NCBI GenBank assembly: GCA_026874595.1
Contig: CM049309.1
Coordinates: 72,896,426 to 72,960,425 of the forward strand
Source of the DNA: Sipunculus nudus
Lineage: Eukaryota; Annelida; Sipuncula; Golfingiida; Sipunculidae
DNA length: 64,000 nucleotides
Direction of reading: 5' to 3'
Of this stretch, positions 47,373-57,546 are shown one piece after another (within the stretch, counting starts at the first letter, position 1; each line of letters begins with the position of its first letter). The notes beneath the pieces are model-generated. The model did no database searches and was not told where the DNA came from. It worked only from the letters and a program-made list of their open reading frames with translations. Both the position numbers and the translations under genes were made by a program.

Positions 47373-49757
47373 AACATTCCACTGGACTCGCTAACTAAAG
47401 TTTGGAGGTAAAGGCAGCCATATTGGCATGATTTTAAGTTCTCGTTTGACTAAATTCTGGTAAAATATATACACAAGTCACCAAGAGGCTTAAGAAATAG
47501 TAACACTATAATAGACCTGGCATGTAATTGTTCATTAATTGGACTCCCTAATTCATCCCTTTTCATGTTCCATTTTAAAATAAAAGAGTAAATACAACAG
47601 CATATATATTGCATAAATATATATAAAGAGAATTGTGTACCGCACATTTTCAGTCCAAAAGGAAGTGATCCACCAATATTACATGGTAAAATGTCCACAA
47701 AACTGGAGATTCCGTGCTGCTACCAGAGGGAAGCCCTGTGCAGACACATACATCTTAATGCAGAAGTAATATCAAAATATTGAGCATTTGGGAACCATCT
47801 GAGGAGGAATATTTTATCCCGGTTTAGCACTCTGAAAAGCTGCCTTACACAGGTCTGTGCATAATCATGCCCACGCAAAGCATTGGCCAGCTAGTCAAAA
47901 GGTGGGTCTAGCTGGGGTTAGCGGGACTGAGTCATGACGTCAATGGCAACCTCCCTGGAGGATCTGACTGGTTGCTGAAGGTGAGGCCCACTAACCTATA
48001 TTGTGGCTGATCTTTCTGTGCACACAACGGTCCTGCTTGTTTTTCTCTCAGTCATTATCTTTAATATATACTTGGCTCCAGGGCAGTGGAGCAAAGATAC
48101 CCAGACTGTTGTGGCCCATATTCTTTATATACTAAATCATATCTTGTCTTGCCATATATCTATAAAACACACACTGGCATAAGCAACATTATCTAATTTT
48201 TTTAAACATGACAAAACTATTCAGGCTATTAAAAATACTAGAATAAGGAACATTTTCACATTTTTTAAACATATATAATTAAACTGTTTAGGCCAATGGT
48301 TATACTGAAATTATATTTTGCAGTGTTATTGTTTTCTGTCAATGCACACATACATATGTCTTTTAAAATCATTTATTTATTATATACTGCCTCGCAGGCA
48401 CAACCAACTCATCATGTTTAGGTATTGATTCATACATTATTTATCTGTAATTAATTCCATCCTGTTTCTGTGTCCCAACATATATGGAGATTCCATAAAA
48501 AATAGCTATACGCTTTTTTTTAAATCATGTACAATGCAATATATGGATATGAATATGTTAGAGTCTTGAATGATTTAATCATTATACCTTATAAAAATTT
48601 AGATTTAAAAATATCTTTCTTACATGCAGACACTTTCGAAATATATCTGCACTCAAATTACTGTATTTTAGAAACTGCTTAGTTTGTATACATACTATAT
48701 CAGTGAAATATTTCAGTTTTTTTTAATCTAAATTTGCCAGCTTATTATTCAATTAACATCATTTAAAAGTTTTGAATAATGATTTTCCTGTAAGCTTTTT
48801 TCCCCTTTTATTTGCTTGAATATCATTCAATAAATATTATTATAAATTTCTACTTGTTTTTTCTGTGAGACCTGGTTATATTTTACCTTTTTCAGTCCTA
48901 TGGACAAGTGTTACTTTTCTACTAATGTTGAGCCCTGCTTTCCTAAAAGAATTATCACAGTGTAGGTGATGACAAAAAAGATATTCCATGTGTGGAAGAG
49001 ACAGAATGTAATAAATATTTTTTAGTAATTATTGAGGTGTGAGAAGCATGACAATATCATCACATCTGGATTTCACTCACCTACCTATTTTTTGTAAACT
49101 TCTCAAGAATAACAATGAAAAGGCCTGCTAAATATGACTGGATACACCTGAATAACAACAGATTTAAATTTAAAAATGTGAAACTAATCCTAATCATAAT
49201 ATCACCAGGAAGTGTACCTGGATAAAGCACCAATATCATTTACCTGATGTCAACTGATACACCTCCTCATTTTACATAAGATATCCACAACTGAAAAAAA
49301 AACAGCCTCCTAAATTCTATGTCACCAACAGGACAGAATTGCTCCCTGAATAATATTACCGGTATGACACTATTACTACCTTTGCCCAATGTAACAAAAT
49401 CATGCAAGTTTAATTACACCAAACTGTGCAGCTCTAACTAGAGGGCAGTCAGGAGCACAAAATTCATCCACCCAAGCTTGTATATCTGGTTAATATAAAT
49501 AAATTAAACCACATTGGTAACATCATCCGTAATCTGTAATTGGAACAGCTGTATTGGTACCATGGTGGTACAACTATCCAGAAACCAATATGACAGAAAT
49601 ACCAGTGTCAATTAGTTATAAGCCATATTGCTAAAACACATCTATAAACTGGCAGAAATACAAGAATCAAATGAACCAGTGAAAAACAATTATCCATTAT
49701 ATATGGCAAAAATACCAGTGCAAGGTACAATTATAGGAAAAAGTTTAAGTTACAATG
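47373..49757. other. AT-rich non-coding stretch
   Basis: I see no gene or clear element. Confidence 0.5.
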
Positions 49758-49795
49758 AACAAGGGACCAATGGGTCACGGAGCCCAGCTGTTATA
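49758..49795 (+). mobile_element. Isolated family A head (A4)
   Basis: GAACAAGGGACCAATGGGTC followed by GAGCCCAGCTG is an A-type head. The next matching tail is that of A3, so this is a truncated copy or the outer part of a nested pair. Confidence 0.5.
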
Positions 49796-50181
49796 TATGA
49801 TAAAAAAATATGATTTTGAAATGAGGCACATGCTGGTTTTGTGTGGAAATAAATATAAGCTGTATTATGAGTTGCTGGTGTTTAGCTTATGTATGATTTT
49901 GATAGTTTCTTTGGAGACAGGGAAGAGATTTATTTCATTTATTTTATTAACAAATGGAGTGCTACTGTCATACAGATTTTGACTTGGCCATATAACTGAT
50001 AAGCAGCACATATAAGATAAGAGTTTAACTATTTATTAAAATTTTATAACAAATATTGTGCCAAATATAATTTCTATTAAAAATAATAAGAGAATCATAT
50101 GATTTTTAAAATTAAATATAACTGAAATGTTTATTAAAATAATATTATAGAATATATTCATTTTAAAGTATTTGCACTGGT

Positions 50182-50760
50182 ATTCAAATTAGTGGTGGGA
50201 GTCGGTTCCTTTTTCATAATCGATCATCGGTTGTGCAAACCGATTGATGATCGATTAATAATCGGTTCAGGCAAATATAAAGAAACCTGCTGTTATCTGT
50301 GAAACTGTACTTTCTTAACCAAACGCAAAAAAAAAAGAAGTTTTTGCCTTTTTTATATTTTCCTATTATTGGTGAAATATGCCTTTAAAAGTTTCATTTT
50401 AATTATTTATAATAATCCAAAATTAAACAACAATCCAGGACATCTACTTGCTGCATAGACCCGGAAAATGTATTGAGCATTATAACGCCATACAGCCCAT
50501 ATTGTGCAATGTACATCTCGTTACAAAACTCACCGCTAATTCTGCAGCCCCCTGCCAGTTCACAGAGATTTATTATGTCCTCTGTTCTCGCATTTACCGT
50601 GTCATACTCAGTAACATAAGTAAGTTATTTGGGAACACAGACTCATTATCATGATTATGATGTAATCGATAGCTGCCTTTGGTATTCGAGCGCTTGAAAG
50701 AAGCAGCCAACAGACTGACTTTCGATAAAACTCGATGATCGGCCCACCACTAATTCAAAT
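50182..50760. mobile_element. hAT-like non-autonomous element, 563 bp plus 8-bp target duplications
   Basis: TAGTGGTGGG at 50190-50199 and CCCACCACTA at 50743-50752 are perfect inverted ends. They are flanked directly by ATTCAAAT at 50182-50189 and ATTCAAAT at 50753-50760, an exact 8-bp target-site duplication. Eight-base duplications and YAGNG-type ends are characteristic of the hAT superfamily. The interior next to the left end holds a palindrome (ATCGATCATCGG / CCGATTGATGATCGAT, about 50219-50257). The longest frame is 68 codons, so there is no transposase. Confidence 0.9.
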
Positions 50761-50817
50761 ACTTTCATTTTACCTGAATTCCCATTCTTATGCAAGAAAT
50801 TTTATGATGGAGTACAT

Positions 50818-50845
50818 ATTCATATTCATATTCATATTCATATAC
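50818..50845 (+). repeat. (ATTCAT)n microsatellite
   Basis: Four to five hexamer copies. Confidence 0.85.
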
Positions 50846-50920
50846 ATTTGCAAAGTATTCGCACCATGTCTGGTATTTATTCAGTTTTAGCCAAAAAATG
50901 ATGTTGAGAATCCAGAATAT

Positions 50921-52747
50921 AAACAGAGGACCCATGGGTCACGACGCCCAGCTTAAGTTCGAAATTTATGCAAATGCAAAATATGAAAAATATTCTATTG
51001 TAATTTTTTTCATTTATATAAGCATATGAGAAGCTAAGAGGAAAGGGCCCTCCTACTTGGTTTTAGTAAAGTTCTCAATATATGATTGCAAACTAATACT
51101 CTGACAAGACTGTCATGAAGAAAAACAGTAAAAGTTTTGAGATACTGTGATGCATATGAAAAATTTACAGATGGACAGGCAAGTGGACAGAATGGACTAA
51201 TACCTTTATTTCACTTTCAAGGGAATAATGCATTTAAGTTTATATATAAGCCTATTTTTTTAGCATATCCACTTTTTTCATTAATAGTTTTTATCTGATT
51301 CATTTTTTTTTATTTACAAGTGTTATAAATTTGTAATATAAAAACTGAAAATATAAGTTAAAATATTAGAGTTCTAAGTTGCAATCATTATATATCCAGA
51401 TTGTAGCTCATATTGGGTGATATTATGCATACACATATATTTTATTATTTTTAAATCAAATGTTTAAACTGAATGTAAAAGAAAATAATGCCACAACATG
51501 ACATCTACAAAATTATTCCTTGAATAATTATTAAAAAGTTTTGCACATTGAAGTTTTCAGTACATGCTTAATTTTATTCACCAAAATAAAATAAAAGATT
51601 CAGTAAATTTGATAAAATAAAAACATCTTTTCAAATAAAGTATACACACTGTTGGTTGAATGAGGGACGAACAATATCATTATGCTAATTACAATCTCAG
51701 CTATAATTAATTACTGGAATTAATAGTCAATTTCACACCTGGTGAAGTTTTACTCTTCTAAAGTAAAGCATTACTTATCTGATGAACATCCACACTTTCA
51801 TAGCAATACATCACTGTGTGGACACAATTAAATGTGCACTTTAATCATTGTAACCCTGGTGGTACAATACAAAATCTAAAATGTAGCATGTCCAAGAATA
51901 AAATAAAATACAGAAAATTATAACATTCATCTAGTTTATGCACCAGCTGGGGGGGGGGGGGGGGGGGGGGGTGAGTGCAGGGCACAGGGGAAGCCTGCTA
52001 GGGGTGGGTTACATAATGCAGGAGAAGGCTGTACTACTAGGTGGGCCAGATGTAAACAACACTTGACATGGTGTATGAAAACTTGAATAAAAGCTACTCT
52101 TTTCAAACAATTCCTTTGAAATTTTAAAAGATTAAATCCTTATGTATATATGCTGTGAAAATTAAATCAACAGTGCTTACAGGGAAAAAAACATGCCACT
52201 GCCAAAGTTGGACAAAATTTAAGGTATTGATTTTTTTATTTATGCTAATAACTTGAAAAATTTGCAAAATTCAGATATAATTTTGGGTAAACAATTGAAT
52301 CTTGATTGAATAAAGTTATATTCCTGAAAAAAAAGTCTCCAGCTTCAGCAATTCTCATGTTAAGTGAGCAAATATACTTCCTGATTTTTAAAAAATTGCA
52401 TTATATTTGGGCCTATAACTTCAAAATAAAACCCAATACTGACCTAATTTTTGGTATGTGCACAAAAATGTACGGAAGAATATGAATACTAAATATGATC
52501 AAAAACAGATCGGTGGTTTGGATATTAGGCAGCCTTGAAGTGTAACAATGGCTTTTTTATGGAAAACGGAGGTTTTCCCTGAAGTTCTAATGACCCAATT
52601 TTCGGTATGGTAGGAGATTTTGGGGACATCTAATGGTATGCAGAATTTTGGATTCGTAGGTCAAACGGTTTTAAAACGTGCCCTGTTAACGAACGGACGG
52701 ACAACGGACAAAGGACCACAACTATAGCTCAGATGACTTATAAGTCA
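50921..52747 (+). mobile_element. Element A3: family A member with truncated tail
   Basis: The head AAACAGAGGACCCATGGGTC is followed by GACGCCCAGCTTAAG. A G run lies 1.03 kb downstream at 51949-51971, the same relative position as in A1 (1.00 kb). The 52148-52720 block matches A1 at 11155-11750, for example ATGCTAATAACTT and TTTTGGGTAAACAATTGAAT. The hairpin stops part-way: TAGCTCAGATGAC, TTATA, AGTCA, then unrelated sequence. The right arm is therefore lost. Confidence 0.7.
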
Positions 52748-52790
52748 AAATTTTTAATTGGGAAATAGATACAAATTAATTTAAGTACAA

Positions 52791-54661
52791 AACTAGATGT
52801 GTCGGAACGACACGAATGCCCCCGCCTGGGGCAAATTAGAAACATTTGTTAAATTTTGTAAAATTTTTTAAGTTCAGGAAGTGTTGTTTGGTCAAAAGTA
52901 GGTCAACAAGGGCAAAATGCAAACTCGATCTGTAAAGGGTCATTATCAAGCAACACACCAAAAATCAGGCCAGTATCTGCAGGCATTGTGAAAAAAAAGT
53001 CCATATATGTGCATTTTTCATGAAAATTTCTGTCTTTCATGAAATTTTCTATGTTTAGGATCTGTCATATGGTGAAAAATAGGTTAACTGGGACGAAACG
53101 CGAACTCGATCTGTAAGTGGTCATTATGTGCCCACAGACCAAACATTAGGCCAGTATCTGTAAGCATTGTATTGCGAAACTAGAATATTAGCAAAAGTTG
53201 ATAATCATTTATAAATTTAAATTGGAGAGGTATATACCATGTTTCATAACAATCCACCAAATGCTTCCTGAGAAATAAGCTCCTGAGTTTTTTTCTATAC
53301 TAAGCTCTGTGATATTGAAAAGTAGGTCAAGATCACCCATCTTTGAACTTGACCAAGATTTTATAAATATAATGCAATAGCACTGAAGAAATGAAGTTCC
53401 TGTGTTGAATACCTTTAGAGATATCCTGCACAAAAGGCCAAAATTGAAAAAATCCGATAAAATTTCATTAAAAAATCAGAAATTGCAGGTGGCGCCACCA
53501 AAATTGTGCAGCACATACAGACCATCAGTCCCAATGATCATAGTAAGTTTTGTGAAATTCCTCACAATGGTTCCTGAGATATAAACTTCTGAGTGTTTTT
53601 CTATAATCAGCTCTAAAATGTAGAAAAATGGGTCAAGGTCACCCATCTTCGAACTTGACCGAGATTTTATCAATATACATCTTCACTGATGAAATAAAAT
53701 TCCAACGGTGAATCCTTTTAGAGATATCCCGCTCACAAGGTAAAAGTTAACAGATGCGGAACGGACGGACGGACAGACAGATGGACAGACGGACAGCTTG
53801 GGTGACGACAATAGCCCATCAGCCTATAAGCTGAGGGCTAAAAACGGCTGTACATGTGTATTTGTCATGAAAATTTCTATTTTTCATGAATTTTTCTAAG
53901 TTTAGGAGCCGTAAAACGGTCAAAAGTAGGTCAACCGGGACGAAACGCGAACTCGATCTGTAACTGGTCATTATCTGCCCACATACTAAAAATCAGGCCA
54001 ATATCTGCAGGCATTGCGAAAAAAGTCCATACATGTGTATTTGTCAATAAAATTTCTATTTTTCATGAAGTTTTCTAAGTTTAGGAGCCGTAAAACGGTC
54101 AAAGTAGGTCAACCGGGACGAAACGCGAACTTGATCTGTAACTGGTCATTATCTGCCCACACACCAAAAATCAGGCCAATATCTGCAGGCATTGCGAAAA
54201 AAAGTCCGTACATGTGTATTTGTCAATAAAATTTCTATTTTTCATGAAATTTTCTAAGTTTAGGAGCCGTAAAACGGTCAAAAGTAGGTCAACCGGGACG
54301 AAACGCGAACTCAATCTGTAACTGGTAATTATCTGCCCACACACCAAAAATCAGGCCAATATCTGCAGGCATTGCAAAAAAAAGTCCGTACATGTGTATT
54401 TGTCATGAAAATTTCTATTTTTCATGAAATTTTCTAAGTTTAGGAGCCGTATAACGGTCAAAAGTAGGTCATCCGGGATGAAACGCGAACTCAATCTGTA
54501 ACTGGTCATTATCTGCCCACACACCAAAAATCAGGCCAATAACTGCAGGCATTGCGAAAAAAAGTCCGTACAACTGTTTGATTTCGGAATGACGGTATGA
54601 CGGAATGACGGACTTGGGTAAAACTATATGCCCTGGCCACTTTGTGGCGGGGGCATAAAAA
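52791..54661 (+). mobile_element. Element C: 180-bp tandem core, interrupted by D
   Basis: The head AACTAGAT is followed by a perfect hairpin GTGTCG-GAA-CGACAC (52799-52813) and ATGCCCCCGCC (52816-52826). The last is the exact reverse complement of GGCGGGGGCAT at 54646-54656. The terminal hairpin is TATGCCCTGGCCAC (54627-54640), loop TTT, GTGGCGGGGGCATA (54644-54657), then AAAA. The tandem unit is marked by GAAACGCGAACTCGATCTG at about 53095, 53942, 54120, 54300 and 54480. The 178-180 bp spacing is interrupted between 53.17 and 53.85 kb, where D lies. Confidence 0.78.
53174..53845 (+). mobile_element. Element D nested in C
   Basis: AAACTAGAATATT at about 53174 begins sequence foreign to C. 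It holds two diverged units of roughly 310 bp (landmarks AAGATCACCCATCTT / AAGGTCACCCATCTT and TTTAGAGATATCC), GGTGGCGCCACC at 53488, then (ACGG)n at 53758-53795. The terminal hairpin TAGCCCATCAGC (53812-53823), loop CTATAA, GCTGAGGGCTA (53830-53840) has one bulged A and is followed by AAAA. C sequence resumes with TACATGTGTATTTGTCATG. The insertion site was an A run in C (GCGAAAAAA). Confidence 0.75.
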
Positions 54662-55590
54662 TACCCTTTTATTTCCTGTGACTTTTTTCCTGTCACTTTG
54701 TTCCTGATCACCATCAGCTAAACCAGAGTGACACAATGATCCATCACCTGTAGTAGAAATGCTTATAGTGATTAAATCACAGTTAAATAACTGTGTTCAC
54801 ATTAAGTAAATAACAACAGCTTAAATATCAGCATGAACACAGCAATCATTAAATAGCACAGCCTTTCAAGTGGGGCCTATATTAAACCTGAATATCTGAA
54901 ATATCATAATAGTAACAGAATTAGTCATTATAATTATGTGTTGCGATACAATTATTTTCAAATGAACCAATCAGGAGATATAAAAATTTAAAGTGAGCTA
55001 TAATGGTATAAGCAGCCTTAAAGGAGTAAAATATAGAGCTCCAAATTATGGTACCTATTTTTGCATAATAAGTTTCTAATCAACTCCAAAAGCAAAGTTA
55101 ATCTAAACTGAACCAAGATTGCAGTGTCAGAAAAAAAGGTATATATGCATTATGTTATACTGTAGTAAAAATTATCGAGCCATCATGTTAGTGAGGTACA
55201 CAGAGTCAAGTTGAAGGGTCCCTGTAAAGTCTTGGGGAAATACCAGCTGTTGACATAATATAATGTAGTTTTATCATGACAGGGTCAGCTGGTTTCTGAT
55301 TTATACAGGCCTCAGCATGGGAGCCTTACTATTCTAAAATAATGGAAAGAAATCTCTGCAGTGCTTTTTTTTTTATCCGGATGACAGAGTTTTTTTTATT
55401 CATTTATTTATTTACTTTTGGCCATAAAATATTTTCCAGATGCAAAATCAAATGATCCCTTTTTAAAAGATTAAAAAGTAAAAATTAACTTTTCATTGAG
55501 ACTTAACTTACTTAATTGCCTTCTGTGACCAGCCACATTAGGAATAGCATAGCTGTCTTTATAATCTCCTGTCATGATGATCAATTGACT
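54662..55590. other. AT-rich non-coding stretch
   Basis: I see no gene or element. Confidence 0.5.
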
Positions 55591-55786
55591 AATTTCTTGT
55601 ACTTTGCAAGGAGGACAGAGTGGACCCTAATTTCTCTGGTACTTTGCCATGAGGAATGAGCTGAAGTCCTTGTCTCTTGTACTTTGCCACAAGGACAGGG
55701 TTGACTTTTTCATCTCTCTTTTTTCAGTTTATTATCTATTGTACTTTTCCACAAAGGCCAAGCTGACTTAATTGTGTCCTCCAAAA
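55590..55786 (+). repeat. Degenerate relative of the 45-bp minisatellite
   Basis: CTTGTACTTTGC(C/A)A...AAGGA...GA(G/C) blocks recur near 55598, 55640, 55676 and 55740 at irregular spacing. They match the TCTTGTACATTGTCACATGA core at 56.8-57.2 kb. F2 lies between the two. Confidence 0.65.
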
Positions 55787-56790
55787 CAGAGTTTTGCGGA
55801 TATTATGTTTTCAGCCGACTGCCGCCGCAGCTGCGTAGGTGTCCAGAGTACTCCTCTGTAACCCCTAAATGGAATTTTACGAAACCCAGGATTATGTTTG
55901 GGTCACATGTGAACTGCTGTGCTCCGATTTTGTTTTGACCTCTGCCTTTCCTCTCTGCCCAGCGTCCATTTGTGCGTCTGTTTCCATACATAAACCCACA
56001 TATCTCAGGAACCGTTTGACCGATCAGGAAAAAAATTTGTACAAATGTAGCCCTTGGATAGCTTTATAACATACAGAAAAAAATGGTGGCGCCACCTGCA
56101 ACCATGTTTGTACAGTGTCCATCTGTTCATCTGCCTTGGGTTAAAATCACTCATATCTCTGCAGTGGTTTGACTAATTCACCTGAAATTCGGCATGCGTA
56201 TACATCCTGGATAGCTTTCTTGATTTTATGACAGGTGGCGCCACCTACATTCACGTTCACACTGCCAACATCCAAGCACATATCTCGGGAACCGTTTGAG
56301 CGATTGGGCCAAAATTTTGCATGTGTGTAGGTCTCACATAGCTCTTTATCATATGCAAAACTGGTGGGGCCACATGCAACCATTTTTGCACAGTGTCTGT
56401 CTGTTTGTCTGCAGTGGACTAAAATCACTGATATTTCTGTAGTGGTTTGACATAACTGCCTCAACTTTTGCAGGTTTATACATCCAAAACAGCTTTCTTG
56501 ATTTTATGACAGGTGGCGCCAAATACATTCTAGTTTACGCTACAGACATCCAAGCTCATATCTCAGGAACCATTTGACCGATTAGGCCAAAATTTTGCAT
56601 GTGTATAGATCTCACATTGCTCTTTATCATACACAAAACTGGAGGGGCCACCTGCAACCATTTTTGCACAGTGTCTGTCTGTTTCTCTGTCGTGGGCTAA
56701 AATCACTGATATCTCTGTAGTGGTTTGACTTATCTGCCTAAAAATTTTGCGTGTTTATACATCCTGGATAGCTTTCTCGATTTTTTTTGC
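55787..56790 (-). mobile_element. Element F2, inverted relative of F1, head missing
   Basis: Read on the minus strand it carries the F1 tandem structure, with GGTGGCGCCACC at 56085 and 56234 and a variant at 56513, plus the F1 3' section (GACGCTGGGCAGAGAGGAAA and GGAAACAGACGCACAAATGG on that strand). It ends in AAAACTCTGTTTTGG at 55787-55801. The left hairpin arm has decayed. The head end runs straight into the 45-bp minisatellite at 56799. Confidence 0.68.
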
Positions 56791-56798
56791 AAGTGGCT

Positions 56799-57190
56799 GA
56801 GTTGACTTTATTGTCTCTTGTACATTGTCACATGAGGACTACTGAGTTGACTTTATTGTCTCTTGTACATTGTCACATGAGGACTACTGAGATGAATTAT
56901 TGTCTCTTGTACATTGTCATATGAGGACTACTGAGTTGACTTTATTGTCTCTTGTACATTGTCACATGAGGACTACTGAGTTGACTTTATTGTCTCTTGT
57001 ACATTGTCACATGAGGACTACTGAGTTGACTTTATTGTCTCTTGTACTTTGTCACATGAGGACTACTAAGTTGACTTTACTGTCTCTTGTACGTTGTCAC
57101 ATGAGGACTACTGAGTTGACTTTTTCGTCTCTTGTACATTGTCACATGAGGACTACTGAGATGAATTATTGTCTCTTGTATGTATATGTC
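56799..57190 (+). repeat. 45-bp minisatellite, nine units
   Basis: Units start at 56799, 56844, 56889, 56933, 56978, 57023, 57068, 57113 and 57158. The unit is GAGTTGACTTTATTGTCTCT plus TGTACATTGTCACATGAGGACTACT. Two units carry GATGAATTATT instead of GTTGACTTTATT and lack a base. Since 45 is a multiple of three, one frame reads as a 15-residue repeat (LLSLVHCHMRTTELT) over 108 codons. I regard that frame as incidental. Confidence 0.94.
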
Positions 57191-57212
57191 AGAGACGAGA
57201 TTGAGGCAGAGT

Positions 57213-57242
57213 ACAAGAGACAATAAAGTCAACTCAGTAGTA
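57213..57242 (-). repeat. Inverted partial copy of the minisatellite unit
   Basis: GTACAAGAGACAATAAAGTC followed by AACTCAGTAGT is the reverse complement of the unit. It sits 25 bp beyond the last direct copy, so the array end can fold back. Confidence 0.85.
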
Positions 57243-57289
57243 GACTGAAAACATATTTCACATGTCAATTACAATACATAATATATTAG

Positions 57290-57440
57290 GAAATTTGATC
57301 AGATCACTGTTGTAATCTTGCCTAGGCAGATTTTAAACTCACCTAAGTGATATCACTGTGTTATCAGGCAGATTTTAAAATGGGCTGGATGATACCAGAC
57401 GGATTTTAAACTCGCCTAGGCAAGATTAAAATCCTGGTCT
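57290..57440. repeat. Repeated CCTAGGC / GATTTTAAA blocks
   Basis: AGGCAGATTTTAAA recurs near 57324 and 57363 and GACGGATTTTAAACTCGCCTAGGCAAGATT-like text near 57400, which shares its parts with the palindrome that follows. Likely the decayed arms of a larger foldback. Confidence 0.6.
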
Positions 57441-57444
57441 GCTC

Positions 57445-57546
57445 CATGATGGATTTTAATATCTCCTAGGCGAGATTGCGATTGTGATCTCGTCTAGGCA
57501 AGATCACAATTGCAATCTCATCTAGGCGAATTTAAAATCCATCATG
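57445..57546. repeat. Near-perfect 102-bp palindrome
   Basis: CATGATGGATTTTAA (57445-57459) is the exact reverse complement of TTAAAATCCATCATG (57532-57546). Inside, GAGATTGCGATTGTGATC (57472-57489) pairs with GATCACAATTGCAATCTC (57502-57519) with one mismatch. TAGGC(G/A)A(G/A) strings lie in the loops. It could be a small foldback MITE; no target duplication was found. Confidence 0.85.

Noticed and set aside
46312-47377. Repeated THCPLN-type peptides on the minus strand
   Set aside because: They come from the 41-bp satellite read in rotating frames and are interrupted by stops.
56900-57226. 108-codon frame with a 15-residue repeat
   Set aside because: It is a by-product of a 45-bp minisatellite whose period is divisible by three; the reverse strand is open as well and nothing else suggests coding.
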